Source: Bacteroidota bacterium (GTDB taxonomy: Bacteria > Bacteroidota > Bacteroidia > Sphingobacteriales > Sphingobacteriaceae). From it: a stretch of DNA of 64,000 bases. The notes under the pieces were generated by a model. It saw nothing but the letters and a program-made list of their open reading frames with translations. It ran no database searches and was not told the origin of the DNA. Positions 8,989 to 17,025 of this stretch are shown here, in pieces. Position numbers and translations under genes: made by a program. Every line of letters starts with the position of its first letter. Within the stretch, counting starts at the first letter, position 1. Where the stretch lies: the NCBI GenBank assembly GCA_023450085.1, contig JAEXHI010000022.1, positions 412,406 through 476,405 on the forward strand, written 5' to 3'.

Positions 8989-10479
8989 ATGTATACCGAC
9001 CATTCCACCACTGAAATAGATACCCTATTAGCAAAATCAGCAGCAGCATTTTATCAATATAAAAATCTCTCTTTAAAAGAAAGAGCTCGTTTCATGCGCA
9101 GTATTGCTATCGAAATGGAAGCCTTGGGAGAAGAGTTGATCACTACCGCTCATCAAGAAACGCATTTGTCTGAAAAACGCTTGTATGCAGAACGTAAGCG
9201 GACTATTTTTCAGTTGAATAGCTATGCTGATGCTGCTGAGCAAGGGAATTGGTTAGAAGCCAGAATTGATCTTGGTGACGAAGGTAAAACACCACCAAAA
9301 CCAGATTTGCGTAAAATGCTTGTGCCTTTAGGACCAGTAGTAGTTTTTGGCGCCAGCAATTTCCCTTTTGCCTATTCAACGGCTGGTGGGGATACCGCTT
9401 GTGCATTTGCCGCAGGCTGCCCAGTGATTGTGAAAGCTCACCCAGCTCATGTAGAAACTTCGACGCTAGTGGCCAAAGCTATTTTTAAAGCTGCTGAAAA
9501 ATGTAACATGCCTGAAGGTATTTTTACACATATATATGGTGCCGATTTTAAGGTAGGCGAATATCTGGTGAAACATGAAGTGGTAAAAGCAGTTGGCTTC
9601 ACGGGTTCGTATAGCGGTGGACGAGCCTTGTTTGATTTGGCTGCTCAGCGCAAAACACCCATTCCTGTTTTTGCAGAAATGGGAAGTGTTAATCCAGTAT
9701 TTTTATTGTCTGATAAACTGCAGCAAGACCACCAATGGGCTGCTGAAAAATTAGCCTATTCCATTACCCAAGATATGGGACAGTTTTGTACTAATCCAGG
9801 ATTAATGATTGCTGTTAAAGGTGAAGGATTGGATAAATACGTTAAACAACTTTTGATTAACCTGCATGAAGTAACACCTAGCAAGATGCTGCACAAAGGG
9901 ATTGCTAGAAATTACATTAACAACATGCAAACCGCCATTACACAAAGGCATGTAGATGTACTTTACCAAAGCAATAACAAATTGGGAGAAGAAGACGGAA
10001 TGGTTACCATAGCTAAAGTTCCAGGGAAATATTTTTTAACCAACGTACAATTACATCAGGAGGTATTTGGACCTTATTCGCTATTGGTAGAATGTAGTGA
10101 CGAGGCCGAAATGTTAAAGATTGCCCAGCATTTAGAAGGCCAATTGACCACTACTTTAATGGCCACAGCTGATGATATCAAGAACAACTCAGAACTGGTA
10201 AATGTGTTGCAGGAGAAATGTGGCCGATTTATCATGAATAGTGTGCCTACAGGGGTAGAGGTAGCTTTGGCTATGCAACATGGTGGGCCATTTCCTGCCT
10301 GCACAGATAGTAGATTTACCGCAGTAGGTGCTGATGGGATTAAGCGATTTGCCAGACCAGTAAGTTTTCAAAACTGGACTAACGAGTTTTTACCAGATGA
10401 ATTAAAAAACGAAAATCCTTTGAATATTTGGCGTACTGTGAATAATGAGCTCACTCAAGATGTTGTAAATAACGCTTAA
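8989..10479 (+). CDS. Aldehyde dehydrogenase, 2,5-dioxovalerate dehydrogenase type
   Basis: NAD(P)-dependent aldehyde dehydrogenase, 496 residues from the ATG at 8989 (MYTDHSTTEID). The frame is open upstream to 8923, but the extra residues look like untranslated leader. Family marks: GASNFPFAYSTAGGDTACAFAAG cofactor-site region (shortened here to its core GASNFPFAYS), FTGSYSGGRAL, AEMGSVNP and the catalytic Cys267 in QFCTNPG. These, and PTGVEVALAMQHGGP, match alpha-ketoglutaric semialdehyde dehydrogenases. Reaction: 2,5-dioxopentanoate to 2-oxoglutarate, the last step in oxidative hydroxyproline, glucarate or pentose degradation. No other gene of such a pathway is adjacent, apart from the divergent prolyl peptidase. 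Confidence 0.85.
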   Translation: MYTDHSTTEIDTLLAKSAAAFYQYKNLSLKERARFMRSIAIEMEALGEELITTAHQETHLSEKRLYAERKRTIFQLNSYADAAEQGNWLEARIDLGDEGKTPPKPDLRKMLVPLGPVVVFGASNFPFAYSTAGGDTACAFAAGCPVIVKAHPAHVETSTLVAKAIFKAAEKCNMPEGIFTHIYGADFKVGEYLVKHEVVKAVGFTGSYSGGRALFDLAAQRKTPIPVFAEMGSVNPVFLLSDKLQQDHQWAAEKLAYSITQDMGQFCTNPGLMIAVKGEGLDKYVKQLLINLHEVTPSKMLHKGIARNYINNMQTAITQRHVDVLYQSNNKLGEEDGMVTIAKVPGKYFLTNVQLHQEVFGPYSLLVECSDEAEMLKIAQHLEGQLTTTLMATADDIKNNSELVNVLQEKCGRFIMNSVPTGVEVALAMQHGGPFPACTDSRFTAVGADGIKRFARPVSFQNWTNEFLPDELKNENPLNIWRTVNNELTQDVVNNA

Positions 10480-10890
10480 GCTAACGCTACATCACGAATC
10501 CTAGTTTTCGAGAAAGCTTTTTTCTATGTGCCTATGTGGTTAATTAAAAAAATATAAACCCATAGGCACATTAGTGTATAATGCTTAAATAATGGATGGA
10601 ACCAACTCTATGTGTCTATGTGGTTAATTAAAAAATATAAACACATAGACACATTAGTGTATGATGCTTATTGATGATGGTCCATAATTTTTAAGGAATA
10701 AGAAAACCGACGCTATTTACTCTATGTAGTTGAAAATAAATAAGCAAGCAGGACTAATGTATACATCCCTAACGCTATTTAATACTTTAATTCTAAATTA
10801 ATAAATATTTAATCTATAGAAATAGTAGTCTTTTTGAAAAATATTGCTAATTTTGAAGCATTGACGGTTTTTAACCGAAAGCTTTAACAT
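10480..10890. other. Intergenic region with tandem hairpin repeats and candidate promoter
   Basis: A 411-bp gap without a credible gene. It holds two family C hairpin units (10524-10670) and, near the end, TAATTTTG at 10848-10855, a match to the Bacteroidota -7 element TAnnTTTG. No TTTG box lies at the proper distance upstream, so the promoter call for the downstream hydrolase is weak. Confidence 0.5.
10524..10670. repeat. Family C hairpin repeat, two tandem units
   Basis: Two units with an 84-bp period. Each has long inverted arms around an AT-rich loop that starts TGGTTAATTAAAAAA: unit 1 arms ATGTGCCTATG / CATAGGCACAT, unit 2 arms ATGTGTCTATGTG / CACATAGACACAT. The C/G pair in unit 1 is a T/A pair in unit 2, so pairing has been kept through a double change. 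Related units occur at 53103-53125 (half) and 63812-63985. Confidence 0.8.
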
Positions 10891-11646
10891 ATGCAATTAC
10901 AAATCAATCAAGCTTTAGCTGCTCATCCTGTACCTTATCCAACCACGGTTGCCAAAGATGTAGTGCTTTTGCATGGCCTGTTTGGCAATCTTAGCAATTG
11001 GAGATTATTGCATAAGGAATTATCTGCGCAATACAATGTTTGGACACCAGAACTTCCTCTTTTCAATCATTTTTTAGGAGGGGGACTGAACAAACTGGTC
11101 GATTTTTTGGAAGATTATCTCAATGTTCATCAAATCAATAATCCAATTTTAATTGGCAATTCTTTAGGTGGACATATTGCCTTACTGTATGCATTAAAGT
11201 ATCCGCAAAAAGTAACAAGCTTAGTGCTTACAGGTAGCTCAGGTTTATACGAAAATTCTTTTGGAGGTTCTTTTCCGAGGGTGAAGGACTATCAGTACAT
11301 CAAACAAAAAGTAGAAGATGTTTTTGATAGGAAAGAGGTGGTAGATGAAGAAATGATAAACTATGTGTTTGATATTGTACAACAGAAGACTAAAGCACTT
11401 TCTGTAATTATGCTGGCCAGAGACGCACAAAAGCAAAATTTAAAAGAACTGCTTCACTTTATCCAAGTACCCGTATTGCTAATTTGGGGTTTGCAGGATG
11501 TAGTAACACCTCCTGCAGTGGCAGAAGAGTTTTATGAGTATTTGCCCAATGCTACATTGCGTTTTATCGACGAATGCGGACATGCCCCTATGATGGAGCA
11601 ACCTGAGTTGTTTAATGAATATGTAAGTCAATTCCTTGCTTCTTAA
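10891..11646 (+). CDS. Alpha/beta hydrolase
   Basis: A 251-residue alpha/beta-hydrolase fold enzyme. Visible marks: oxyanion-hole HGLFGNLSNW, nucleophile elbow GNSLGGH, acid residue in WGLQDVVTP and catalytic His in ECGHAPM. The substrate cannot be read. Closest general resemblance is to the carboxylesterase/MhpC-like group of small hydrolases. The stop at 11644-11646 is followed after one base by the ATG of the desaturase-family gene at 11648, so the two are almost certainly cotranscribed and translationally coupled, suggesting a joint role on a lipid or sterol-like substrate (inference). Confidence 0.85.
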   Translation: MQLQINQALAAHPVPYPTTVAKDVVLLHGLFGNLSNWRLLHKELSAQYNVWTPELPLFNHFLGGGLNKLVDFLEDYLNVHQINNPILIGNSLGGHIALLYALKYPQKVTSLVLTGSSGLYENSFGGSFPRVKDYQYIKQKVEDVFDRKEVVDEEMINYVFDIVQQKTKALSVIMLARDAQKQNLKELLHFIQVPVLLIWGLQDVVTPPAVAEEFYEYLPNATLRFIDECGHAPMMEQPELFNEYVSQFLAS

Positions 11647-11647
11647 C

Positions 11648-12868
11648 ATGGAGAAAATCAACTATTTGGCCTTTGCTATTCCCGCATTTTTCCTGTTTGT
11701 GTATTTGGAATATATGTTGGCCGTAAAAAAGAATAAGGCACATTTGTTTAAATATGAAAGCTCAGTAGCTAATATTAGCATTGGTATTGCAGAGCGATTG
11801 TTGAACTTATTTATTGCGGCGAGCTTTTATGAACTATTTAACTATGTCTATCAAAATTATGCGTTATTCCATATTCCAAATACATGGTGGGTATGGGTTT
11901 TACTGATTTTGGCTACTGATTTTGTTTGGTATTGGTACCATAGGTTAGGGCACGAGGTAAATTTTTTGTGGGCGGCTCATATCGTGCATCATCAAAGCGA
12001 GGAGTTTAACTTAACCGTATCCGCTCGTATCACTACCCTTCAAGCTTTAATAAGAGGTGTTTTTTGGTGTGCTTTACCGCTACTGGGCTTTCACCCGCTC
12101 ATGGTGGTGGTCATTTTAACAGTACATGGAGCATATTCATTTTTTACCCACACGCAGTTGATTGGCAAATTGGGATGGTTGGAACATGTATTGATTACGC
12201 CCTCATTACATGGCGTGCACCATGCTAGCGATGATAAGTATTTAGATAAGAATTACGGTGATGTATTTGTGTTTTGGGATAAAATGTTCGGTACTTTTCA
12301 AAAAGAAGAGGAACCTCCAACCTACGGATTAACGCACCCCATTAAAAGCAATAGTTTTTTATGGCAGCATTTTCATTATTATTTGGAAGTGATAGAGGCT
12401 TGTTGTAAAACCGATGGAATTTGGAATAAGCTAAAAGTAGTGTTTGGCAGTCCTGCCTTGCTCGACCAAGACATTAGGCCTCAACTAGAGCGTCGTTTTT
12501 TACAACATAAATCAACCGCTACCGCTAAATTTAAACTAAAAGGATATATCAATTTGCAATTGGGCTTAAGTGTGGTGATATTAACATTAACCACTGCATT
12601 TTGGGCTTATATCAATTTTGTTGATGCATTAGCCATTCTTGTCTTTGTGCTCATTACCCTTATTAATTGTGGTGCTTTGTTAGAGCAGCGCAAATGGATT
12701 TATTATTTGGAATGCGTAAGATTGATACTGCTGTTTGGCTTTGTTTTTTACCAATTAGATTGGGTGGAGCTGATTTTTCTGCCCACCATTGTCCTCATTA
12801 TTTTAGAAAGAACTTTTGCTTTGAGTAGTCTTTATAAAAATTACGTATTACAATACGAAGAAATTTAG
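11648..12868 (+). CDS. Sterol desaturase / fatty acid hydroxylase family membrane protein
   Basis: An integral membrane di-iron enzyme of about 406 residues. Start chosen at ATG 11648 (MEKINYLAF) rather than the TTG four codons earlier inside the previous gene. N-terminal transmembrane helices precede the histidine cluster: HRLGH, then HIVHH, then HGVHH, the eight-His di-iron pattern of the fatty acid hydroxylase superfamily, ending near residue 240. A further C-terminal part with several hydrophobic helices (about 290-390) is longer than the core family and resembles the C-terminal membrane domain of alkylglycerol monooxygenase-like proteins. Probable reaction: O2-dependent hydroxylation or desaturation of a lipid. 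Follows the hydrolase gene with a one-base gap. Confidence 0.87.
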   Translation: MEKINYLAFAIPAFFLFVYLEYMLAVKKNKAHLFKYESSVANISIGIAERLLNLFIAASFYELFNYVYQNYALFHIPNTWWVWVLLILATDFVWYWYHRLGHEVNFLWAAHIVHHQSEEFNLTVSARITTLQALIRGVFWCALPLLGFHPLMVVVILTVHGAYSFFTHTQLIGKLGWLEHVLITPSLHGVHHASDDKYLDKNYGDVFVFWDKMFGTFQKEEEPPTYGLTHPIKSNSFLWQHFHYYLEVIEACCKTDGIWNKLKVVFGSPALLDQDIRPQLERRFLQHKSTATAKFKLKGYINLQLGLSVVILTLTTAFWAYINFVDALAILVFVLITLINCGALLEQRKWIYYLECVRLILLFGFVFYQLDWVELIFLPTIVLIILERTFALSSLYKNYVLQYEEI

Positions 12869-12953
12869 AACCTTAACTAACACTAACTAAACTTCTGCCT
12901 CGTTTGGTACCATAGAGTACTGAACAGGCAGATTTTTCTTTTTTGTGCAAACT

Positions 12954-12987
12954 AAACCTTGCAGGTTTTAGAAACCTGTAAGGTTTA
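12954..12987. terminator. Bidirectional hairpin between convergent genes
   Basis: Inverted repeat with arms AAACCTTGCAGGTTT and AAACCTGTAAGGTTT around a three-base loop. It lies between the desaturase gene and the oppositely oriented stress-protein gene and resembles a recurrent Bacteroidota intergenic palindrome, probably acting as a two-way terminator. Confidence 0.55.
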
Positions 12988-12999
12988 ATATATAAATGC

Positions 13000-13449
13000 T
13001 TAAACCTCCGCTTTATTAGGTACAATTAACACGGGGCAGGCAGATTTTCTGACCACATGCTCGGCTACGCTACCCATTAAAAAATGGTTTAGTCCCGTAC
13101 GACCGTGGGTACCTATCACAATTAAATCGGCATGCCATTCCTCTGATTGCTGTAAGATACCGTTGGTAGCTGTATCAAGAGCAGAAAGGTAGGTAGTCGC
13201 TCGTCCATTGCCGAATTTATCTTCAATCTCTTTCAATAGCACATGACTGTTTTCAATACTGTTATCGTAAAGGTTGATAATGGCAGGAGTAAAGCCAAAA
13301 TCAGGATTGGCGATAGGCGGAGCGGGTTCTACAATGTTCAAGAGTGCTACTTCAGCATCGCAAAGAGCCGCCATTTCATAACCAGTTTTTGCAGCTTTTT
13401 CAGCACAGGTGCTATTATCTACCGCAATTAAAATTCTTTTGTAATTCAT
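13000..13449 (-). CDS. Universal stress protein (UspA family)
   Basis: A single-domain 149-residue Usp. It begins MNYKRILIAVDNS and ends with the ATP-binding signature IGTHGRTGLNHFLMGSVAEHVVRKSACPVLIV, of which the core GTHGRTG...GS(V)AEHVV is the classic G-2x-G-9x-G(S/T) motif. This indicates an ATP-binding Usp. Length is usual. It stands alone between converging and diverging neighbours and no regulatory site is clear. Role in stress survival is known for the family only. Confidence 0.92.
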   Translation of the reverse strand: MNYKRILIAVDNSTCAEKAAKTGYEMAALCDAEVALLNIVEPAPPIANPDFGFTPAIINLYDNSIENSHVLLKEIEDKFGNGRATTYLSALDTATNGILQQSEEWHADLIVIGTHGRTGLNHFLMGSVAEHVVRKSACPVLIVPNKAEV

Positions 13450-13577
13450 GGCTTTAATTTTTTGTTTCTACTAATTAACAAAAAGTAAAGCATAAAGTTT
13501 CCCACAATTGGGCACAAAAATGACTGATATATGTCACTTATTTCCATTATTTTTATCGCAACTCAGTTTTGTATAAT

Positions 13578-14360
13578 ATGGAAATGTACCACGTTTGTCG
13601 CATAGCAGTTGCCCCACTTAGAAAAGAACCATCAGACCGAAGCGAAATTGTTTCACAGTTATTATTTGGCGATAGGGTAGTGCTTTTAGAAAAAACAGAA
13701 AAATGGTGTTTAGTGAAAACCCATCACGACCAATATGAAGGTTGGATGGACCATAAACAATTGCAAAAGATTACTGATTTGCAATATCATGATGAGCAGA
13801 GCTATCAATACGTTACCGCAGTAAATTTTGATAACCGCTTGGTAGATGATGCTGGAACAGTTTATTACCTAAGTCCAGGAAGTACCTTGCCTTTTTATGA
13901 AGATGGTTATTGCTATTTGGGCGAAAATCGTTTTGAGGTAAAAACCGAGCCTTTTATTCCAAATGTGGCCGATTTTGCTACTAAAGTAGAAGAAACGGCC
14001 AAGTTCTTTTTAAACTCACCTTATCTGTGGGGCGGACGTAGCTTTTTCGGTATCGACTGTTCTGGGTTTGTACAAATCGTTTATAAATTGTTGGGAATTA
14101 GTTTACGCAGAGACGCTTCGCAACAAGTAGAAGAGGGAGAATTGGTAGATTTTCTAGCTTCGGCCAGAATGGGAGATTTAGCCTTTTTTGATAATGAAGA
14201 AGGAAAGATTATCCATGTAGGTTTGATGCTGAGCAATGATAAAATTATCCATTCGGCTGGTAAAGTGAGAATTGACCCTATAGATAATCAAGGTATTTAT
14301 AACATGGAGTTAGATAGGTACAGTCATAAACTAAGGGTAATTAAGAGATTTAGTAACTAA
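13578..14360 (+). CDS. C40 (NlpC/P60) peptidoglycan endopeptidase with SH3 domains
   Basis: About 260 residues from ATG 13578 (MEMYHVCRIAVAP); a TTG three codons upstream is possible. The N-terminal part has an SH3-like fold (RKEPSDRSEIVSQLLFGD...WCLVKT), probably followed by a second one. The C-terminal catalytic NlpC/P60 domain shows Cys in FGIDCSGFVQ, His in KIIHVGLML and a third polar residue in IIHSAGKVR, the Cys-His-His triad. Family role: cleavage of the gamma-D-Glu to diamino acid bond of peptidoglycan stem peptides. No signal peptide is visible, as in cytosolic muropeptide-recycling (YkfC-like) members. Confidence 0.9.
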   Translation: MEMYHVCRIAVAPLRKEPSDRSEIVSQLLFGDRVVLLEKTEKWCLVKTHHDQYEGWMDHKQLQKITDLQYHDEQSYQYVTAVNFDNRLVDDAGTVYYLSPGSTLPFYEDGYCYLGENRFEVKTEPFIPNVADFATKVEETAKFFLNSPYLWGGRSFFGIDCSGFVQIVYKLLGISLRRDASQQVEEGELVDFLASARMGDLAFFDNEEGKIIHVGLMLSNDKIIHSAGKVRIDPIDNQGIYNMELDRYSHKLRVIKRFSN

Positions 14361-14604
14361 TAGTTAGGAACTAGTGGTTAGGGGCTATAGTCCCGACACT
14401 TCGGGATTAGGGGCTAGTACCTTCCATACTCTTTGGATTAGTTGGTTTGGTTCAATAGTTCACTGGTTCATTAAAAATTAGTGTTTCCGTTTCCACAGTT
14501 CATTCCTATGCCGTCATTTCGATCCCAAAATTTCGGAAGATAAATCTTTGAAACCTTTAGCGTATATCGATATTCTGTAGATAAATTTTTGAACTCTTAT
14601 TGAA
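14361..14604. repeat. Intergenic repeat tract
   Basis: Starts with a TAGTTAGGAACTAGTGGTTA stretch whose inverted relative lies at 16190-16245, then a small hairpin TCCCGACACTTCGGGA, then a GTCATTTCGATCCC...AAATCTTTG unit of the same type as at 6886. No gene is apparent. Confidence 0.5.
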
Positions 14605-14910
14605 ATGAAACCCTCTAATCTGCTAAAAATAGAAACACTTACCGATCAATGGTTAGATAAAGATGTTATCATATTACATGCTTGTTTTCAATTGTTGTCG
14701 GACTGCATTGAAAAGGAGAATTTATTAAACGGACATATTGATTGGAGTGCTGAAGAAGATAGCCAAAAAGCAAAAAATGAGATAGAGCTGTTACATCACT
14801 GGTGGATTCATCGAAAAACAAAAACGGTGGAATTAGGCGAAAAGCAATACGAGGAAGACAATCAAATGTTGAAAAAACTAATTGATATTAGAAAATATCT
14901 ATGGACTTAG
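14605..14910 (+). CDS. Hypothetical protein
   Basis: A 101-residue acidic soluble protein I do not recognise. It contains CFQLLSDCIEKENLLNG, an Asp/Glu-rich middle and LLHHWWIHRKTKT. No signal peptide or membrane segment. Its last codons overlap the start of the next gene (14901) by 10 bases in another frame, so the two are probably cotranscribed. A small size and a following membrane protein could suggest a paired unit, but nothing identifies it. Codon use is host-like. Confidence 0.6.
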   Translation: MKPSNLLKIETLTDQWLDKDVIILHACFQLLSDCIEKENLLNGHIDWSAEEDSQKAKNEIELLHHWWIHRKTKTVELGEKQYEEDNQMLKKLIDIRKYLWT

Positions 14911-15224
14911 CCTTTATACATATTCCTATTGGTAGAGAATATTCTCTTTTGTACATTTTATACCTTATACTGTTCTCTTTTCTTTTATATAGAATCTTCT
15001 TCAAAAGTTCAAAATCCCATAAAATTAGATCGGCTATTATTCTATTACCTTGCATATTACTAAATATGTTGTTGTATTGGGATCCTGAGAACTTTAAATA
15101 TGGAGGTTCTTTGGTCGTTATATTTTATTCTGGAATACTATTGATTTTCACTGCTATGGTGACAGCAGTAAATGAGTATATCGAATATCGAATAAAGAAA
15201 AGAAGAAAAAAATCAAGCCATTAA
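14901..15224 (+). CDS. Small membrane protein, unknown
   Basis: A 107-residue protein with three hydrophobic segments: about 14-33 (LLYILYLILFSFLLYRIFF), 43-58 and 70-90, then a strongly basic tail (YRIKKRRKKSSH) expected on the cytoplasmic side. It starts at ATG 14901 within the end of the preceding small gene. No family recognised. Flanked by non-coding repeats on both sides, which suggests this two-gene unit may be a recent or variable insertion. Confidence 0.6.
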   Translation: MDLAFIHIPIGREYSLLYILYLILFSFLLYRIFFKSSKSHKIRSAIILLPCILLNMLLYWDPENFKYGGSLVVIFYSGILLIFTAMVTAVNEYIEYRIKKRRKKSSH

Positions 15225-15370
15225 GTGAAACATTGGATTAGTTAATGAGATTCTTCGCTTCGCTCTGAATGACAAAATCGACTCCCTTTTCCGTCATCTC
15301 GATCCCGAAATTTCGGGAGAGAAATCTTTGGATTTGCTATTCACGTAACTCATACCTGATATCTAAAATA

Positions 15371-16096
15371 TTAGTTCTTTTTCCAAAATTTCCACCATTT
15401 CTTTTTGCTTGCAACGACAACCTCACCCATTATTTCGGTATCTGTACACATTTTAAATTCTTGCTGATATTTTAAATCAGTAGGTTTAATTTTTACGACA
15501 AGTGTTTTAAAACCGATGTATTTGAATTCCAATTCAAAATTTTTATCGTACAAATCTTTGGGGATAGTTAATTTGAATTTTCCATCAGCATTTGTGAGTA
15601 CACCGAAATCGGCACCTTTTATACTCACAGGAACTCCCGCAATTGGAAGCTTGTCTTCTTGAGCAATTACAATACCTTTAATTGTTTTAGGGAGACTATC
15701 TTGGAGACTTTTTTGTACTGGAGTAATTGATTTTGAATGGTCAGATTTGCTTTCGGAATTTGCAGTTTGTTGTTGAGGAAATTCATTTTGATGTTGGGCA
15801 ATAGTAGTCTTAGCAGTGCCAATTAACAGTAAAGCAGCTACAATTCTACCATATCGTGGTCTTGTTTCACTTTCTACCTTTAGCACCCTGTTCAGTTGAT
15901 GTGGTTTTAAACGTCCACAGGTTTTAGTTGAACTGTGTTTAGATAGATACTTAACAATATCATCGTCACTGAGAAGGGAAAAGTCAACCACATCTTTATT
16001 GCAGCTTGTACAATGTTTTCCAATATCATTTTCCGACATCGAATCCCAGTTCTCATTGCAAGGGTTTTCAATTTTTAAAATGTAATTCGTTTTCAT
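15371..16096 (-). CDS. Carboxypeptidase-regulatory-like domain membrane protein
   Basis: Start set at the ATG at 16096 (MKTNYILKIENPC), because this opening, with the following CNENWDSM...GKHCTSCNKDVVDFS cysteine motif, is typical of a Bacteroidota family; the frame is open 18 codons further upstream but those look non-coding. A hydrophobic segment lies near residues 95-110 (RIVAALLLIGTAKTT). The C-terminal half is a CarboxypepD_reg-like beta sandwich (IKGIVIAQEDKLPIAGVPVSI...GVLTNADGKFKLTIP), ending in a basic tail KKKWWKFWKKN. Likely an envelope protein of unknown role. The four Cys may bind a metal (inference). Confidence 0.75.
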   Translation of the reverse strand: MKTNYILKIENPCNENWDSMSENDIGKHCTSCNKDVVDFSLLSDDDIVKYLSKHSSTKTCGRLKPHQLNRVLKVESETRPRYGRIVAALLLIGTAKTTIAQHQNEFPQQQTANSESKSDHSKSITPVQKSLQDSLPKTIKGIVIAQEDKLPIAGVPVSIKGADFGVLTNADGKFKLTIPKDLYDKNFELEFKYIGFKTLVVKIKPTDLKYQQEFKMCTDTEIMGEVVVASKKKWWKFWKKN

Positions 16097-16184
16097 TGTA
16101 GTTAAATATATCGGTGATTCGATCTCTCCATTTCGTGGCACTCCAGTCAAGATAACGTTGCAGGAAAGGAGTGAGTTAGTTACC

Positions 16185-16243
16185 TCCTAATGACTAGGTC
16201 ACTAGCCACTAACTACTAATACCTAACTACTAGTTCCTAACCC
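16185..16243. repeat. Inverted relative of the 14361 repeat
   Basis: CTAACTACTAGTTCCTAACC and neighbours are roughly the reverse complement of the stretch after 14361. The two copies bracket the segment with the two small genes and the carboxypeptidase-regulatory-like gene. Confidence 0.45.
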
Positions 16244-16891
16244 CTAATAAAGCTCCTTCATCAATTTATCAAAATTCTCCTTCAACTCAGCCAGTTCTGC
16301 TTCCAACTTAGCTACCCTTTCTTCCAATTGTGAATTTGATTTTGTTGCTGGCTCCTCATTGCTGTAATCTTCCTCGTTAAACTCAACATCACCAGCAAAA
16401 AGGTGCATATAGCGTTGCTCTTTTTGTCCAGGACGCTTTGGCAACTGTTTCACATAACCTTCATTAGCTAGCTTTTCTAAAGTTTGCTGTACTTCTTCTA
16501 GGGTTTCAAACTCATATAAGCGGCCAGAGTTAGTATTGATTTCTCCAGGTGTTTGTGGCCCACGTAAAAAGAGCAAACACATTACCGCCACTTCAGAAGG
16601 TAATAAAGGATATACGATAGCAAAATTATGCTTGTATTTAATGTTTCGGATAGAACCACCTGTTGCCGTAGAAGTTAAACCCGCAATTTTTAAAGAATTT
16701 AAAGCTGTGCCAATCACTTCTTCATCGTAGTTAACCACAGGCTTTCTCGACGTTTTTTGGTTACAGGCCGAAACCAATCCATTCATCGTCATTGGGTAAT
16801 AATCAGGTGTGGTTTTCGCCTTTTCCATCAAGGCACCCAAAACCCTAATTTGTTCGGCAGTAAGTACAGGTATTTTTATTTCGTTATCCAT
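16244..16891 (-). CDS. YceH family protein (DUF480)
   Basis: A 215-residue cytosolic protein of the YceH/DUF480 family. The opening IPVLTAEQIRVLGALMEKAKTTPDYYPMT and the following SACNQKTSRKPV...Y are characteristic, as is LLRGPQTPGEIN. The fold is known from family structures as tandem winged helices. The C-terminal stretch (about 185-215) is a coiled coil (LEERVAKLEAELAELKENF). Molecular function of the family is not established. Monocistronic by context; the next gene diverges at 17026. Confidence 0.9.
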   Translation of the reverse strand: MDNEIKIPVLTAEQIRVLGALMEKAKTTPDYYPMTMNGLVSACNQKTSRKPVVNYDEEVIGTALNSLKIAGLTSTATGGSIRNIKYKHNFAIVYPLLPSEVAVMCLLFLRGPQTPGEINTNSGRLYEFETLEEVQQTLEKLANEGYVKQLPKRPGQKEQRYMHLFAGDVEFNEEDYSNEEPATKSNSQLEERVAKLEAELAELKENFDKLMKELY

Positions 16892-17025
16892 ATTTCGTTA
16901 AATGTTAAAGGTAATAGCTCAAATATATAAATTGTACGGTAATCGCCTACAGGTATTTGGTAATATAAAATCTCATCACTTTATGGAATATCAGGATAGA
17001 ATGTATCTTTAAATAAACCTTTTTT

